Below, piece by piece: positions 10,712-20,134 of a stretch of DNA of 64,000 nt. The position numbers were made by a program, and so were the translations under genes. The DNA lies in the NCBI RefSeq assembly GCF_001942255.1, contig NZ_MKKC01000065.1, positions 124,001 through 188,000 on the forward strand, written 5' to 3'. This DNA is from Nocardiopsis sp. CNR-923 (GTDB taxonomy: Bacteria > Actinomycetota > Actinomycetes > Streptosporangiales > Streptosporangiaceae). Numbering within the stretch: position 1 is the first letter of the stretch; each line of letters opens with the position of its first letter. The notes below the pieces were generated by a model. That model was not told where the DNA came from, made no database searches, and was given only the letters and a program-made list of their open reading frames with translations.

Positions 10712-11614
10712 ATGAGCGTTGTGACATGGGACGCATACCACGCCGCGGAGCACTTCACCATGCGTACCGCGCGCCTGATCGACCGCCACCGCTTCGCCTA
10801 CCACTTCCAGAGCGGTCCCACCGCCCCCATCCGCTCCGCCCTGGCCGCCTACCGCAACCTCGACGGCGGCTACGGCAACGGGATCGACCCCGACATGCGC
10901 GGCCACGCGAGCCAGCCCGGCGGCATCGCGATCGCCCTGTGCTACCTCGACGAAGTCGGCCCCATCCCGCACAGCATCGGCGCCGGCGTCTGCCAGTTCC
11001 TCGCCAACGTCTGCGACCCCGACGGCAGCGTCCCGCACGTCCTGCCCACCATCCGCCACACCGAGGCCGCCCCCTGGCTCCTGGAGACCGAGGACTTCAC
11101 CGGCCGCCTCGATATCACCGCCCTCATCTGCGGATACCTGCACAAGCACCACATCACGCACCACTGGCGCGACACCGCCACCGCCTACTGCTGGAAGCGC
11201 GTCGACGCCCTCGCCTGGACCGAACCCGCCGAGGCCATCGGAGTGTGCACCTTCCTGCAGTACGCCCCCAACCGCAACCGCGCCATACAGGCCGTCAACC
11301 GCCTGTCGACCATGATCCGCGCGGTGATCGACGTCCACCCGAGCGTGGAGGGCCGGGTCCACACACCGCTCGACCTGGCCTGCCACCCGCACCACATCGC
11401 GCGCCCCCTCTTCACCGACGCCGAGATCAGCCGCAGCCTCGACGTCTTCGAGGAACAGCAGCGCTCCGACGGAGGCTGGGACGCCATCTGGGGGCAGTGG
11501 GACCCCGCCGTCACCCTCGAACACGAGGGCATGCGCACCATCCAACGCCTGCGCATCCTCCGCGCCTACGGCCGCGTCGGCACCTACCTGCCCCAACCCC
11601 GCCGGGACAGGTGA
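10712..11614 (+). CDS. Terpenoid-cyclase-fold (alpha/alpha toroid) protein of unknown substrate
   Basis: From ATG 10712 the product is about 300 residues with no signal peptide. Two patches resemble the repeats of prenyltransferase/squalene-oxidase-type alpha-barrels: LDGGYGNGIDPDMRGHASQPGG near residue 50 and EEQQRSDGGWDAIWGQWDP near residue 250. No DXDD or DDXXD cyclase acid cluster is visible, so catalysis as a terpene cyclase is not supported. The longer frame back to 10514 is Pro/Thr-rich and looks non-coding. The 275 bases after gltD contain no other gene I can support. Role unknown. Confidence 0.7.
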   Translation: MSVVTWDAYHAAEHFTMRTARLIDRHRFAYHFQSGPTAPIRSALAAYRNLDGGYGNGIDPDMRGHASQPGGIAIALCYLDEVGPIPHSIGAGVCQFLANVCDPDGSVPHVLPTIRHTEAAPWLLETEDFTGRLDITALICGYLHKHHITHHWRDTATAYCWKRVDALAWTEPAEAIGVCTFLQYAPNRNRAIQAVNRLSTMIRAVIDVHPSVEGRVHTPLDLACHPHHIARPLFTDAEISRSLDVFEEQQRSDGGWDAIWGQWDPAVTLEHEGMRTIQRLRILRAYGRVGTYLPQPRRDR

Positions 11615-11705
11615 ACCGCGCCCGTCGTGGGAGTGGGCGGCGCCTCCGGTCCGGCGCCCTCCACCATCCTCGATCGACGCCTCCGGCGTGGTGGCTCCCT
11701 GTTCG

Positions 11706-12417
11706 TCACCCCAGCGCCAGGAACCGTACCCCGGCCGCCGACAGGGCCTGCTGATCCGTGCTCCCGTCCGAGCGGCCGGTCACCGCGCGCACGGCCCGCA
11801 CCATCACGGCCGCGTCGGACCGCACCCCCGGAAACACCCGCTCCACCGCCTCCCGGTCCGCCGCGCCGAACACCAACCGCACCACCAGATCCACGCCGGC
11901 CGCGTCGTCCACACCCCGCGCCCCAACGCGTCCGCCAGATCCCAGCCGTGCAGCACCGCCTCGACCACCCTCGTCACCAGGAAGTCCGTCAACGACATCG
12001 GATCACCGTGTCGTGTGACCACCTGACGACCACCCTCCTCGACCGCCAGGCGCTCCCTCAACGCCGCCCAGCCCGCACGCAGCACCCGGCCGGGCTCCCC
12101 GGCGTCCGCCCGCCGCGCCGCGGCCTCCACCGCCGACCGCACCCGCTCCTCGTTCACCTCCGGCGAGAACCGCGCGTCCGGCGCGTAGTAGCCCGCGGCC
12201 GAGACCGGAACCGCCCCGTCCCCCTTCGGCGCCGGTCCAGCCAACATGTCGTTCACCCGCACGATCGCACCCACCGTGTGCACCGCCAACGCCGCCGCGT
12301 CCCACGGCGCACACCGTGTCGCCACCACCGCCTCGGACTCCGACAACCCCTCCAGGCCCCCGCCAGCGCCGCCGTCTCCGACTCCAAAGCCGCCACGACC
12401 TCTTCGTACGCGAACAC
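11706..12417 (-). CDS. Mycothiol-dependent maleylpyruvate isomerase-like (DinB-fold) protein, two frameshifts
   Basis: Three minus-strand frame segments join into one protein of about 237 residues: FAYEEVVAALESETAALAGAW, then LSESEAVVATRCAPWDAAALAVHTVGAI ... LTDFLVTRVVEAVLHGWDLADALG, then AAGVDLVVRLVFGAADREAVERVFPG. The CAPWDAAALAVHT and VVEAVLHGWDLADAL patches carry the two histidines of the metal-binding four-helix fold. The frame shifts lie near 12350 and 11915, and one missing base repairs each. Such proteins often use mycothiol, the actinobacterial thiol. The substrate is unknown. The start at GTG 12417 is the first after which the repaired frame is continuous. The gene is divergent from pyk. 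Confidence 0.55.
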
Positions 12418-12592
12418 CGCACACCCACCCTCGACCAGAACCCGGCTCTACCGCCCGAACGGTACCGAAACCGGCCTCATCAGCCAGAACCCGACCCCCG
12501 GCCATCCCGCCACCGTTCGCCCCGCCGCCGCCGGACATACGTCCATTCGCAACCTGGTTTAGACCACTGCACCCGACCAACCCTCTAGAGTT

Positions 12593-14031
12593 GTGCACGT
12601 GACACGTCGAGCAAAGATCGTCGCGACCCTCGGTCCCGCCACGTCGAGCCCGGAAGTCCTCCGCCGGCTCGTCGACGCCGGACTGGACGTAGCGCGACTC
12701 AACCTCAGCCACGGAACCCACGACGACCACAGCGCCAACCTCGCCAACGTGCGAGCCGCCGCTGAGGCCGCACAACGATCGGTCGGCGTCCTCGCCGACC
12801 TCCAGGGCCCCAAGATCCGCCTCGGCACCTTCGCCGACGGCCCCCACGAACTCGCCCCCGGCGACGAGTTCACCATCACCACCGACGACATCCCCGGCGA
12901 CGCCACCCGCGTCTCCACCACCTACAAGGGACTCCCCGGCGACGTCCGCCCCGGAGACCGCGTCCTCATCGACGACGGCCGCGTCGTGCTGGAATGCACC
13001 AAGACCACCAGCACGGACGTCCACACTCGCGTCATCTACGGCGGCGCCGTCTCCAACAGCAAGGGACTGAACCTGCCCGGCGTCGCCGTCAGCGTTCCCG
13101 CGCTCACCGACAAGGACGAGGCCGACCTGCGCTGGGCGCTCCGCAACGGTGTCGACATGGTCGCCCTCTCCTTCGTCCGCAGCCCCGCCGACGCCGAGGA
13201 GTGCCATCGCATCATGGACGACGAGGGCGTCACCGTCCCCCTCATCGCCAAGATCGAGAAGCCCCAGGCGGTCGAACGCCTCCACGACATCATCGAGGTC
13301 TTCGACGGCGTCATGGTCGCCCGCGGCGACCTGGGCGTCGAACTCCCCCTGGAGAACGTTCCCATGGTGCAAAAGCGCGCCATCGAACGCTGCCGGGACA
13401 AGGCCAAACCGGTCATCGTCGCCACCCAGATGCTCGAATCCATGATCGGAGCCCCCCGGCCCACCCGCGCCGAGGCCTCCGACGTGGCCAACGCCGTCCT
13501 CGACGCGCCGACGCCGTCATGCTCTCCGGCGAGACCAGCGTCGGACAGTACCCCATCGAAACCGTCGAGACCATGGCGCGCATCGTCGCCGCCGCCGAAC
13601 AGGAGTCCCTCCGCGCGTCGCACATCCTCACCCGGGTGCCCGAGACCACCGGAGGAGCCATCGCCCGCGCCGCCGCCGAGATCGGAGCCACCGTCGGCGC
13701 CAAGGCACTGGTCGCCTTCACCATGTCCGGCGAGACCGCGCGCCGCCTCGCACGCTACCGGTCGCCCATCCCTCTCCTGGCCTTCAGCACCGAGGCCAGC
13801 ACCCGGGGCCTGCTCTCCCTCGTCTGGGGTGTGGAGACCAACCTCGTGCCGTGGGTCGACAACACCGACGACATGGTCCGCCAGGTGGAGGCCGAACTCC
13901 TCCAACTCGGCGAGTACACCAAGGGCGACAAGGTGGTCATCGTCGCGGGCAGTCCGCCCGGAACCGTGGGGTCCACCAACTCCCTGCGCGTCCACAAGCT
14001 CGGCGACGCCGTCGCGCTCAACCCGCGGTAG
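12593..14031 (+). CDS. pyk: Pyruvate kinase (one-base frameshift)
   Basis: Converts phosphoenolpyruvate and ADP to pyruvate and ATP in glycolysis. The N-terminal half has [22 protein letters not shown] and [11 protein letters not shown], then the active-site Lys/Glu stretch [18 protein letters not shown] and [14 protein letters not shown]. The frame breaks after SDVANAVLD near 13505 and resumes as [16 protein letters not shown], a block expected as ...[17 protein letters not shown]. One G is missing in the GGCGCC word at about 13503-13510. The repaired length is about 479 residues, normal for the family. GTG 12599 (MTRRAKIV) is an equally good start, since neither has a clear ribosome site. 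The central enzyme and the intact flanks suggest a sequencing error. Confidence 0.93.
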
Positions 14032-14203
14032 CGGCCGGAGCGCCCACGAGGCGCCCGCGCACGGGCCGCATCGGGTCCGGGCCCGGAGGTAAGGCGAACG
14101 AGCCGCGCCGACCGTCCGGGCCAGGACCGATGCGGCCGACGCTCGTCGGGGAACGGACGCCTACGAGGGAGCCGTCGTGCACCGGGAAGCCCCGGAGCCC
14201 CGC

Positions 14204-15163
14204 CTACTGCTCCTGGCCGCTGGCCACCCCGCCCTCGGAGATCACCCGCTCCAGCGGCATGTCCCACGGCAACAGGTTCCACGGACTCCGCGGATCATCG
14301 GTCAACAGCCCCAACGCCGTCCACACCCGGTCGGCGCCCCCGTGCTCACCCTCCACACCGCGCTCCGGCCACAGCAGGTACCCGGCGTGGAAGGCCACCG
14401 ACAACTGGTGCCACGACGAGTACCGGCGCTGGAGATCGGAGGCCACCCGGCGCAGCAGCGTCTGCGTCTCCACCGGAGACAACCAGTCCAGCGACGCGCC
14501 GGCGCACACCAGGCGGATCACGTGCACCGACTTCCACCACTGGAACGCGCCGATGATCACCGTCTCGTCCGCCTCGGGGGAGTCGGCGACCGCGCGCAAC
14601 CGGTCGGTCTGCTCCGGGGTCAACCGCACGTTCGCCCCCGTGGAGTGACCGCCCTGGTCCTGGGGCAGCCGCGACTTGGCGATGCCCGCGCGCAGGTCGA
14701 CGACCAGGTCGAGGGAGGGCCCGGAGTGCAGTTCCTCCTGGAGCCCGTCGACCGCCGCGAGCAGGGACTCGCGGTCGGTCACCGCCCACTGCCGCTCCAG
14801 CACGCGGCGGTAGCGGCGGCGCAGCGACGGCCGGGCCACCACGTCCCAGGGTTCGGCGAGTGCGACCCGGAACGGCGCGGCGACGGCGGCGGCCCACCGC
14901 TCGGTGCTCAGGGGGGCGTCGGGGTCCTTGGTGCGGACCGCGGGGGACTCGCGCGATCCGACGACCAGTTCGGCGAACGACCCGGCGACCAGGGCGACCA
15001 CGGGGAGCAGGGCCCAGCCGGGTCGGCCGACGGCGACGAGGACGACGATGAGGAGGGCGACGGGGGTCAGCAGCCAGGGCAGGCGACGGCGGGACCCCCA
15101 GGCCACGACGACCCAGGCGCCGATGACGAGTGCTCCGATCACCCCGGACACCGCGGTCAGCAC
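14204..15163 (-). CDS. DUF1266-type membrane protein
   Basis: From GTG 15163, preceded by a GGAGAGG ribosome site, the product is about 319 residues. Two N-terminal hydrophobic helices (VSGVIGALVIGAWVVVAWG; LTPVALLIVVLVAVGRPGWALLPVVALVAG) lead to a cytoplasmic domain. Its C-terminal half has the tryptophan-rich pattern I associate with DUF1266: GAFQWWKSVHVIRLVCAGASLDWLSP, RRYSSWHQLSVAFHAGY and SPWNLLPWDMPLE. The function of that family is unknown. The upstream in-frame extension to 15298 is compositionally odd and lacks a better start. The gap between pyk and this gene holds a long inverted repeat (about 14064-14078 with 14124-14137). Confidence 0.7.
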   Translation of the reverse strand: MLTAVSGVIGALVIGAWVVVAWGSRRRLPWLLTPVALLIVVLVAVGRPGWALLPVVALVAGSFAELVVGSRESPAVRTKDPDAPLSTERWAAAVAAPFRVALAEPWDVVARPSLRRRYRRVLERQWAVTDRESLLAAVDGLQEELHSGPSLDLVVDLRAGIAKSRLPQDQGGHSTGANVRLTPEQTDRLRAVADSPEADETVIIGAFQWWKSVHVIRLVCAGASLDWLSPVETQTLLRRVASDLQRRYSSWHQLSVAFHAGYLLWPERGVEGEHGGADRVWTALGLLTDDPRSPWNLLPWDMPLERVISEGGVASGQEQ

Positions 15164-15550
15164 CCGCTGCTCCTCTCCTGGAACTCCGCTCTGGAGTATC
15201 AAGGATCGGGGACGTCGGGGGCCAACAGCGACCGAACCCACGGGTTGTACCCAGGTTGTGGCCGTGATGTGACCCCTTCGGCCCGGATGCCCCGGCATAA
15301 AGTGACAAAAGGCCCAAGTGGTATCGAACTGGCTGGGTAGATACCAAGGTTCTGGCCGGAACCCTCGCGGCCCCGTGCCGGGTCAGTACTTCGGCCCCAC
15401 GAACGAGTCCATGCGGGCGACGGCGGCCCTGGTCGAGATGGACACGACGTGCGCGTCCCTGTGCGGCGAAGTCCCGTAGACGGGGACCTTCCAGGCGGTC
15501 CCCCGCTGGTGTCAGTGCTTCCGGCCTCGCCGCGAGGCTCCTGAACAGCA
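15164..15550. other. Intergenic region, no gene seen
   Basis: About 390 bases separate the DUF1266 gene start from the tRNA terminator. I see no ORF with convincing coding character. One inverted repeat (GGTATC ... GATACC, about 15320-15347) is present; its role is unknown. The region presumably carries the promoter of the DUF1266 gene on the minus strand. Confidence 0.5.
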
Positions 15551-15576
15551 AAGAGCCACCCCGTGGGGTGGCTCTT
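15551..15576 (-). terminator. Intrinsic terminator of the tRNA gene
   Basis: A perfect 12-bp stem (AAGAGCCACCCC pairing with GGGGTGGCTCTT) with a two-base loop begins 1 base past the 3' end of the minus-strand tRNA. In that direction it is followed by TTTGCTGTT. Confidence 0.85.
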
Positions 15577-15577
15577 G

Positions 15578-15651
15578 TACCCTGGGTGGGATTCGAACCC
15601 ACACTGAGCAGGACTTGAATCTGCCGCCTCTGCCGATTGGGCTACCAGGGC
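15578..15651 (-). tRNA. tRNA with anticodon CAA (Leu by anticodon), class I shape
   Basis: The minus strand folds as a standard 74-base cloverleaf. The acceptor GCCCTGG pairs with CCAGGGT plus discriminator A. The D-arm contains GG, the anticodon arm is GCAGA-TTCAAGT-CCTGC, the variable loop is five bases (TCAGT), and the T-arm is GTGGG-TTCGAAT-CCCAC. The loop reads CAA at positions 34-36, which decodes UUG leucine. Bacterial tRNA-Leu normally has a long class II variable arm, so the short loop is unusual. The anticodon stem also has an A-C mismatch next to the loop. CCA is not encoded. The structure is certain; the amino-acid identity less so. Confidence 0.85.
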
Positions 15652-15789
15652 TGGATTGCTCTGTCTGGTGCTTTGGGAACCAAATTCTCTTGTCGATGCT
15701 GCCTCGCGCACCGACGCCGACGTCACGATTGGCACGCATTGCCGGTCCCCACGTCCAGCATCCTAGCGGATCTCGGTAACCTCGTGTAC

Positions 15790-16380
15790 GTGACGAGGAC
15801 GCAGAGCCGCGTGGTGATCGCGGAAGACGAGGCCCTGATCCGCCTGGACCTCAAGGAGATGCTGGAAGAGGACGGGTACGCCGTCGTCGGCGAGGCCGGT
15901 GACGGTGAGACCGCCATCCGGCTCGCCCGGGAGCTGAAGCCGGACCTGGTGATCACCGACATCAAGATGCCGGTGCTCGACGGCCTGTCCGCCGCCGAGC
16001 GCATCGCTGAGGAGCGGATCGCGCCGGTCGTGATCCTCACCGCCTTCTCCCAGCGCGAGCTGGTCGAGCGGGCGCGTGAGGCCGGGGCCATGGCCTATCT
16101 GGTCAAGCCCTTCACCAAGTCGGACCTGGTTCCGGCGATCGAGATGGCCACCTCCCGCTACACCGAACTCGCCGCCCTGGAATCGGAGGTCAGCAGCCTC
16201 CAGGAGCGTCTGGAGACCCGCAAACTGGTCGAGCAGGCCAAGGGTCTGCTCCAGGGCCGCCACGGGATGAGCGAGCCGGAGGCGTTCCGGTGGATCCAGA
16301 AGAACTCCATGGACCGCCGGCTGACAATGCGCAAGGTCGCGGAGACGGTCGTCGAGACGCTCGGCGGCAAACAGGGCTGA
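15790..16380 (+). CDS. pdtaR: ANTAR-domain response regulator (PdtaR type)
   Basis: About 196 residues. The receiver domain has VVIAEDEALIR at the N-terminus, the phospho-acceptor Asp57 in DLVITDIKMPVLDG, the Thr of VVILTAF and the Lys of AYLVKPF. After a helical linker the C-terminus is an ANTAR RNA-binding domain: LVEQAKGLLQGRHGMSEPEAFRWIQKNSMDRRLTMRKVAETVV. Such proteins act as antiterminators by binding paired hairpins in nascent RNA. In mycobacteria PdtaR pairs with the kinase PdtaS; no kinase is encoded nearby. The start is GTG 15790 or GTG 15784; both lack a clear ribosome site. The position between pyk and the liv operon is conserved in actinomycetes. Confidence 0.93.
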   Translation: MTRTQSRVVIAEDEALIRLDLKEMLEEDGYAVVGEAGDGETAIRLARELKPDLVITDIKMPVLDGLSAAERIAEERIAPVVILTAFSQRELVERAREAGAMAYLVKPFTKSDLVPAIEMATSRYTELAALESEVSSLQERLETRKLVEQAKGLLQGRHGMSEPEAFRWIQKNSMDRRLTMRKVAETVVETLGGKQG

Positions 16381-16402
16381 GCCGCCTCGGCCCGACGCGC
16401 CG

Positions 16403-16438
16403 CACGGGGCCGCACCCACACCGGGTGCGGCCCCCGTG
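16403..16438 (+). terminator. Terminator-like hairpin after pdtaR
   Basis: CACGGGGCCGCACCC pairs with GGGTGCGGCCCCCGTG around a short ACACC loop, beginning about 22 bases after the pdtaR stop. No T-run follows, as is common in high-GC actinobacteria. The remaining 260 bases to the liv operon show no gene and presumably hold its promoter. Confidence 0.6.
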
Positions 16439-16704
16439 TGTCGTCCTGGGTACCTCCGGCGGAGAAAATGTGCCGACCAGCTGGCGTTCGCGGCGACAAC
16501 CAGACAACCGTTCAGGGTCAACCGGCCGCACGTACCGGTTCGATCTCGGTTGCGCACAATGGGGTGACGGTTGGGTCACGTGGCTTAAGCGGTGCTGAAT
16601 GACCAGGCTAAATCGGGCTAAAATCACCGCACCGAACAGCAAAGGACAACGGTGTCGAATGCGCGCATTCGGCATCGCCAACCTCAGATGCGCAAGGAGC
16701 GCGC

Positions 16705-18270
16705 GTGCGCACACGTCTCGTGACCGTGCTGCTCGCCCTGATCACCGCCATCCTGGTGATCCCCGGGCCAGCGGCGACGGCAGACGAACAGGGCGGTGAG
16801 GCGCTGCACGGTCAGATCAGCCACCCGGACGACCGGGATCAAGGTGTCGAGGGCATCGGGATCACGGTCTTCCAGGAGGATGACGAGATCGGGGCGAGCG
16901 AAACCGACCCTGATGGATTGTGGGAAGTGGAACTGCCCGGACCGGGTGGGTACCGCGTCGTGGTGGACCAGGAGTCCATCCCCAGCGAGTTCGCCGTACG
17001 AGAGACGTCGCTCGTGGTCGACGGTGAGGCCGAGGTCGAGGTCGAGGCGGATGACCGCCGCCCCCTGATCATCGCGCTGGTGCCGGCCGGCGGTGACGCC
17101 GACGCGGGTTCCCCGAGCCCCTTGGAGGGGGAGTCGGAGGGCTCCGGCGCGGAGAGTGACGCCCCGGCCGACGACGAGTCGATCGCGGTGGGTGACAGCG
17201 GCGGTTCCTTCGGGGAGCGGCTGGCCCAGCTGACGGTCTCGGGTGTCCTGTTCGGCCTGGTGATCGCGGTGTCCGCGATCGGCCTGTCGCTGATCTTCGG
17301 CACCACGAAGCTGATCAACTTCTCGCATGGCGACATGGTCACGTTCGGCGCGATGATGGCCATGCTCTTCAGCACGGGCGCCTCGGGCATGGGCAACGCC
17401 CTGCTGGCGATCTTCGCCGGTCTGGGCGGGGCAATCCTGCTGGGCGTGTTCGCCGAGGGCCGGATGCCGTGGACGGGGCTGATCGTCACGCAGTGGGTGT
17501 CGATCTTCGCCGGTCTGGTGCTGGCGACGTTGCTGGGCGTGCTGGGCGACAGCGTCGGCTGGCAGCTTCCGCTGTGGGCGGCCACGGTGGTCGCGGTCCT
17601 GATGGGTGCCGTGCTGGGCGGGTCGATGGAGCGCTACGTGTGGCGCCCGCTGCGGCACCGCAACGTCGCGATGATCCAGATGTTCATCGTGTCGATCGGT
17701 CTGGCGCTGATCCTGCGCCACGTGATCCTGGTGCTCTTCGGAGCGCGCCGTGAGCGGTACGCCGGGTTCCAGATCCAGGACCTGGTGGAGATCGGGCCGG
17801 TGTCGCTGCCGCCGCGTGACCTGGTGGTCATGGGCGTGGCGCTGGTCGTGCTGGTGGGTGTGGCCTGCCTGTTGCAGTTCACCCGCATCGGCAAGGCGAT
17901 GCGCGCGGTGTCGGACAACCGGGACCTGGCGGAGTCGTCGGGCATCGACGTGGACCGGGTGACCCTGTACGTGTGGGGTCTGGGCGGCGCTCTGGCGTCG
18001 CTGGGCGGTGTGCTCTTCGGTCTGAACCAGGTGGTCGACTACGAGATGGGCTTCCGCCTGCTGCTGCTGATGTTCGCTGCGGTGATCCTCGGCGGCCTGG
18101 GGACGGCCTACGGGGCGATGGTGGGCGGTCTGGCCGTCGGCCTGGTGGCGGTGCTGTCCACCCTGTGGTTCCCGTCCCAGCTCATGCAGGCTTGGGCTCT
18201 GGCCCTGATGATCCTCATGCTCCTGGTCAGGCCGCAGGGCCTGCTCGGTCGGCGTGAACGGGTCGGCTAG
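16705..18270 (+). CDS. livH: Branched-chain amino acid ABC transporter permease LivH with a secreted N-terminal domain
   Basis: This 521-residue protein is nearly twice the usual LivH length of about 300. Residues 1-28 form a signal-peptide-like segment (VTVLLALITAILVIPGPAATA). Residues 30-125 resemble a carboxypeptidase-regulatory/Cna-B type beta-sandwich (GVEGIGITVFQEDDEIG, TDPDGLWEVELPGPGGYRVVV). An acidic linker leads to the permease from about residue 172, with the family motifs LIFGTTKLINFSHGDMVTFGA, ESSGIDVDRV and LGGLGTAYGAMVGGL. GTG 16705 follows AAGGAG. The gene opens a four-gene operon. The N-terminal domain presumably projects outside the membrane near the substrate path; that is inference. 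Confidence 0.92.
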   Translation: MRTRLVTVLLALITAILVIPGPAATADEQGGEALHGQISHPDDRDQGVEGIGITVFQEDDEIGASETDPDGLWEVELPGPGGYRVVVDQESIPSEFAVRETSLVVDGEAEVEVEADDRRPLIIALVPAGGDADAGSPSPLEGESEGSGAESDAPADDESIAVGDSGGSFGERLAQLTVSGVLFGLVIAVSAIGLSLIFGTTKLINFSHGDMVTFGAMMAMLFSTGASGMGNALLAIFAGLGGAILLGVFAEGRMPWTGLIVTQWVSIFAGLVLATLLGVLGDSVGWQLPLWAATVVAVLMGAVLGGSMERYVWRPLRHRNVAMIQMFIVSIGLALILRHVILVLFGARRERYAGFQIQDLVEIGPVSLPPRDLVVMGVALVVLVGVACLLQFTRIGKAMRAVSDNRDLAESSGIDVDRVTLYVWGLGGALASLGGVLFGLNQVVDYEMGFRLLLLMFAAVILGGLGTAYGAMVGGLAVGLVAVLSTLWFPSQLMQAWALALMILMLLVRPQGLLGRRERVG

Positions 18271-18282
18271 GAGAGGTAGACG

Positions 18283-19272
18283 ATGGATATCCTTTCGATC
18301 CTCGCCGATTCGACCCGATCGGCGATCGGTCCGGTCGCGGCGATCTACGCGGTCGCGGCGATCGGTCTCAACCTGCACTTCGGTTACACGGGGTTGCTGA
18401 ACTTCGGCCAGGTCGGCTTCATGCTGGTGGGCGCCTATGGCGTCGGGATCAGCGTGGCGGTGTTCGACCTGCCGCTGTCGGTGGGCGTCCTCATGGGGTT
18501 GGCCTGCGCGGTGGTGTTGGCGCTGCTGCTGGGCATCCCCACGCTGAGGTTGCGCGAGGACTATCTGGCGATCACCACGATCGCCGCGGCCGAGGTGCTG
18601 CGCCTGTTGTACCGTGCGGAGTTCGCCGATCCGCTGACGAGCAGCGTGTACGGGCTGCAGAACCTGGCGGGGGACTTCCGCGCCCTGAATCCGTTCGACG
18701 CGAGCCGGTTCTACACGCTGGGTCCGCTGTCGTACAACGGCAACCACCTGTGGGTGTTGGTGGTGACGTGGTCGCTGGTCCTGCTGCTGGCGGGGTTGAC
18801 CTGGTTGCTGATGCACAGCCCGTGGGGCCGTGTCATCAAGGGCATCCGGGAGGACGAGGAGGCGGTCCGCAGCCTGGGCAAGAACGTGTTCGCGTACAAG
18901 ATGCAGGTGCTGGTGCTGGGCGGTCTGATCGGTGCGCTGGCCGGGGCGATCCTGGCCGTGTACCAGGCGTCGATCGCACCGGACCAGTTCAAGCCCCAGG
19001 TGACGTTCTTCCTGTGGGTGATCCTGCTGCTCGGTGGCGCCGGTCGCGTGTTCGGTCCGGTGCTGGGATCGATGGCGTTCTGGTTCCTGATGACCTTCAC
19101 CGACGGTGTGCTCAAGGGGTTCGGCGCCATGGGTTGGCTGCCGTTCCTGAGCGGTCCCGACTACGGTGCGCTCCAGCTGGCCTTCGCGGGTCTGATGCTG
19201 GTGGTGTTGATCGTCTTCCGGCCGCAGGGCCTCATCGGCGACCGCAAGGAGATGCTGGTCAATGTCAAGTGA
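18283..19272 (+). CDS. livM: Branched-chain amino acid ABC transporter permease LivM
   Basis: The second membrane subunit, 329 residues and rich in hydrophobic helices. Family motifs are visible: NLHFGYTGLLNFGQVGFMLVGAY near residue 30, LREDYLAITTIAAAEVLRL near residue 88, and the cytoplasmic coupling stretch SPWGRVIKGIREDEEAVRSLGKN near residue 183. The ATG follows AGGAGAGG closely. It begins 12 bases after livH and overlaps the livG start, so translation is probably coupled. It works with LivH in the membrane and the LivG and LivF ATPases. Confidence 0.95.
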   Translation: MDILSILADSTRSAIGPVAAIYAVAAIGLNLHFGYTGLLNFGQVGFMLVGAYGVGISVAVFDLPLSVGVLMGLACAVVLALLLGIPTLRLREDYLAITTIAAAEVLRLLYRAEFADPLTSSVYGLQNLAGDFRALNPFDASRFYTLGPLSYNGNHLWVLVVTWSLVLLLAGLTWLLMHSPWGRVIKGIREDEEAVRSLGKNVFAYKMQVLVLGGLIGALAGAILAVYQASIAPDQFKPQVTFFLWVILLLGGAGRVFGPVLGSMAFWFLMTFTDGVLKGFGAMGWLPFLSGPDYGALQLAFAGLMLVVLIVFRPQGLIGDRKEMLVNVK

Positions 19273-20134
19273 CGAGGTGAACCCCGTGACGGTCGACCGG
19301 ATGGCCGGTGCGGAGCCGGAGCCGGGGTCGGGCAAGTCCGATCCGATCCTGGTGGCGGACCGGGTGCGCCGTTCGTTCGGTGGTCTGACCGCGGTGGACG
19401 TGCGGCACCTGGAGGTGCAACGCGGGACGATCACGGCGTTGATCGGCCCGAACGGCGCCGGGAAGTCGACGCTGTTCAACCTGTTGACCGGGTTCGACCG
19501 GGTCGACGCGGGTCGCTGGACGTTCGAGGGCCAGCCGATCAACGGGCGCAAGGGTCACCAGGTCGCCAAGGCCGGAATGGTGCGGACGTTCCAGTTGACG
19601 AAGGCGCTCACGCGGATGTCGGTGCTCGACAACATGCTGTTGGGAGCGACCGGGCAGCTGGGCGAACGGATGGCGGGTGCGTTCCTGCGGCCGATGTGGC
19701 AGCGTCAGGAGCGGGAGAACACCGAGCGCGCCCTGCGGTTGTTGGAGCGGTTCAAGCTCATCGACAAGCGCGACGAGATCGCGGGCGCGCTCTCGGGCGG
19801 TCAGCGCAAGCTGCTGGAGATGGCGCGTGCGTTGATGACGGATCCGAGCATGATCATGCTGGACGAGCCGATGGCGGGTGTGAACCCGGCGTTGGTGCAG
19901 TCCCTGCTGGGTCACATCACGTCGCTCCGGGACGAGGGCAAGACGGTCCTGTTCGTGGAGCACGACATGGACGTGATCATGGGGATCAGCGACTGGATCG
20001 TCGTGCTGGCGCAGGGGCGGGTGATCGCTGAGGGGCGTCCCTCGGACATCCGCTCGAACCAGCAGGTGATCGACGCCTACCTGGGCGCCCAGGAGGTCGA
20101 CGCGGACGAGGCCCGGGGGAGCGGTGATGACTGA
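19262..20134 (+). CDS. livG: Branched-chain amino acid ABC transporter ATPase LivG
   Basis: A 290-residue ABC ATPase. Walker A is GPNGAGKST, the signature is LSGGQRKLLEMARALM, Walker B is MIMLDEPMAGVNP, and the switch histidine is in VLFVEHDMDVIM. The first 25 residues are an extension ahead of the ABC fold. The start at ATG 19262 overlaps the end of livM by 11 bases and has AAGGAG upstream inside livM. It pairs with livF to power uptake. Confidence 0.95.
   Translation: MSSDEVNPVTVDRMAGAEPEPGSGKSDPILVADRVRRSFGGLTAVDVRHLEVQRGTITALIGPNGAGKSTLFNLLTGFDRVDAGRWTFEGQPINGRKGHQVAKAGMVRTFQLTKALTRMSVLDNMLLGATGQLGERMAGAFLRPMWQRQERENTERALRLLERFKLIDKRDEIAGALSGGQRKLLEMARALMTDPSMIMLDEPMAGVNPALVQSLLGHITSLRDEGKTVLFVEHDMDVIMGISDWIVVLAQGRVIAEGRPSDIRSNQQVIDAYLGAQEVDADEARGSGDD

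Noticed and set aside
15578-15651. tRNA as the bldA gene or as an island attachment site
   Set aside because: The anticodon is CAA, not TAA, and the tRNA lies 28 kb from the island with no duplicated 3' end seen.
16684-19551. 955-residue ORF antisense to the liv permease genes
   Set aside because: Gln/His/Arg-rich low complexity, a typical antisense shadow of membrane-protein genes.
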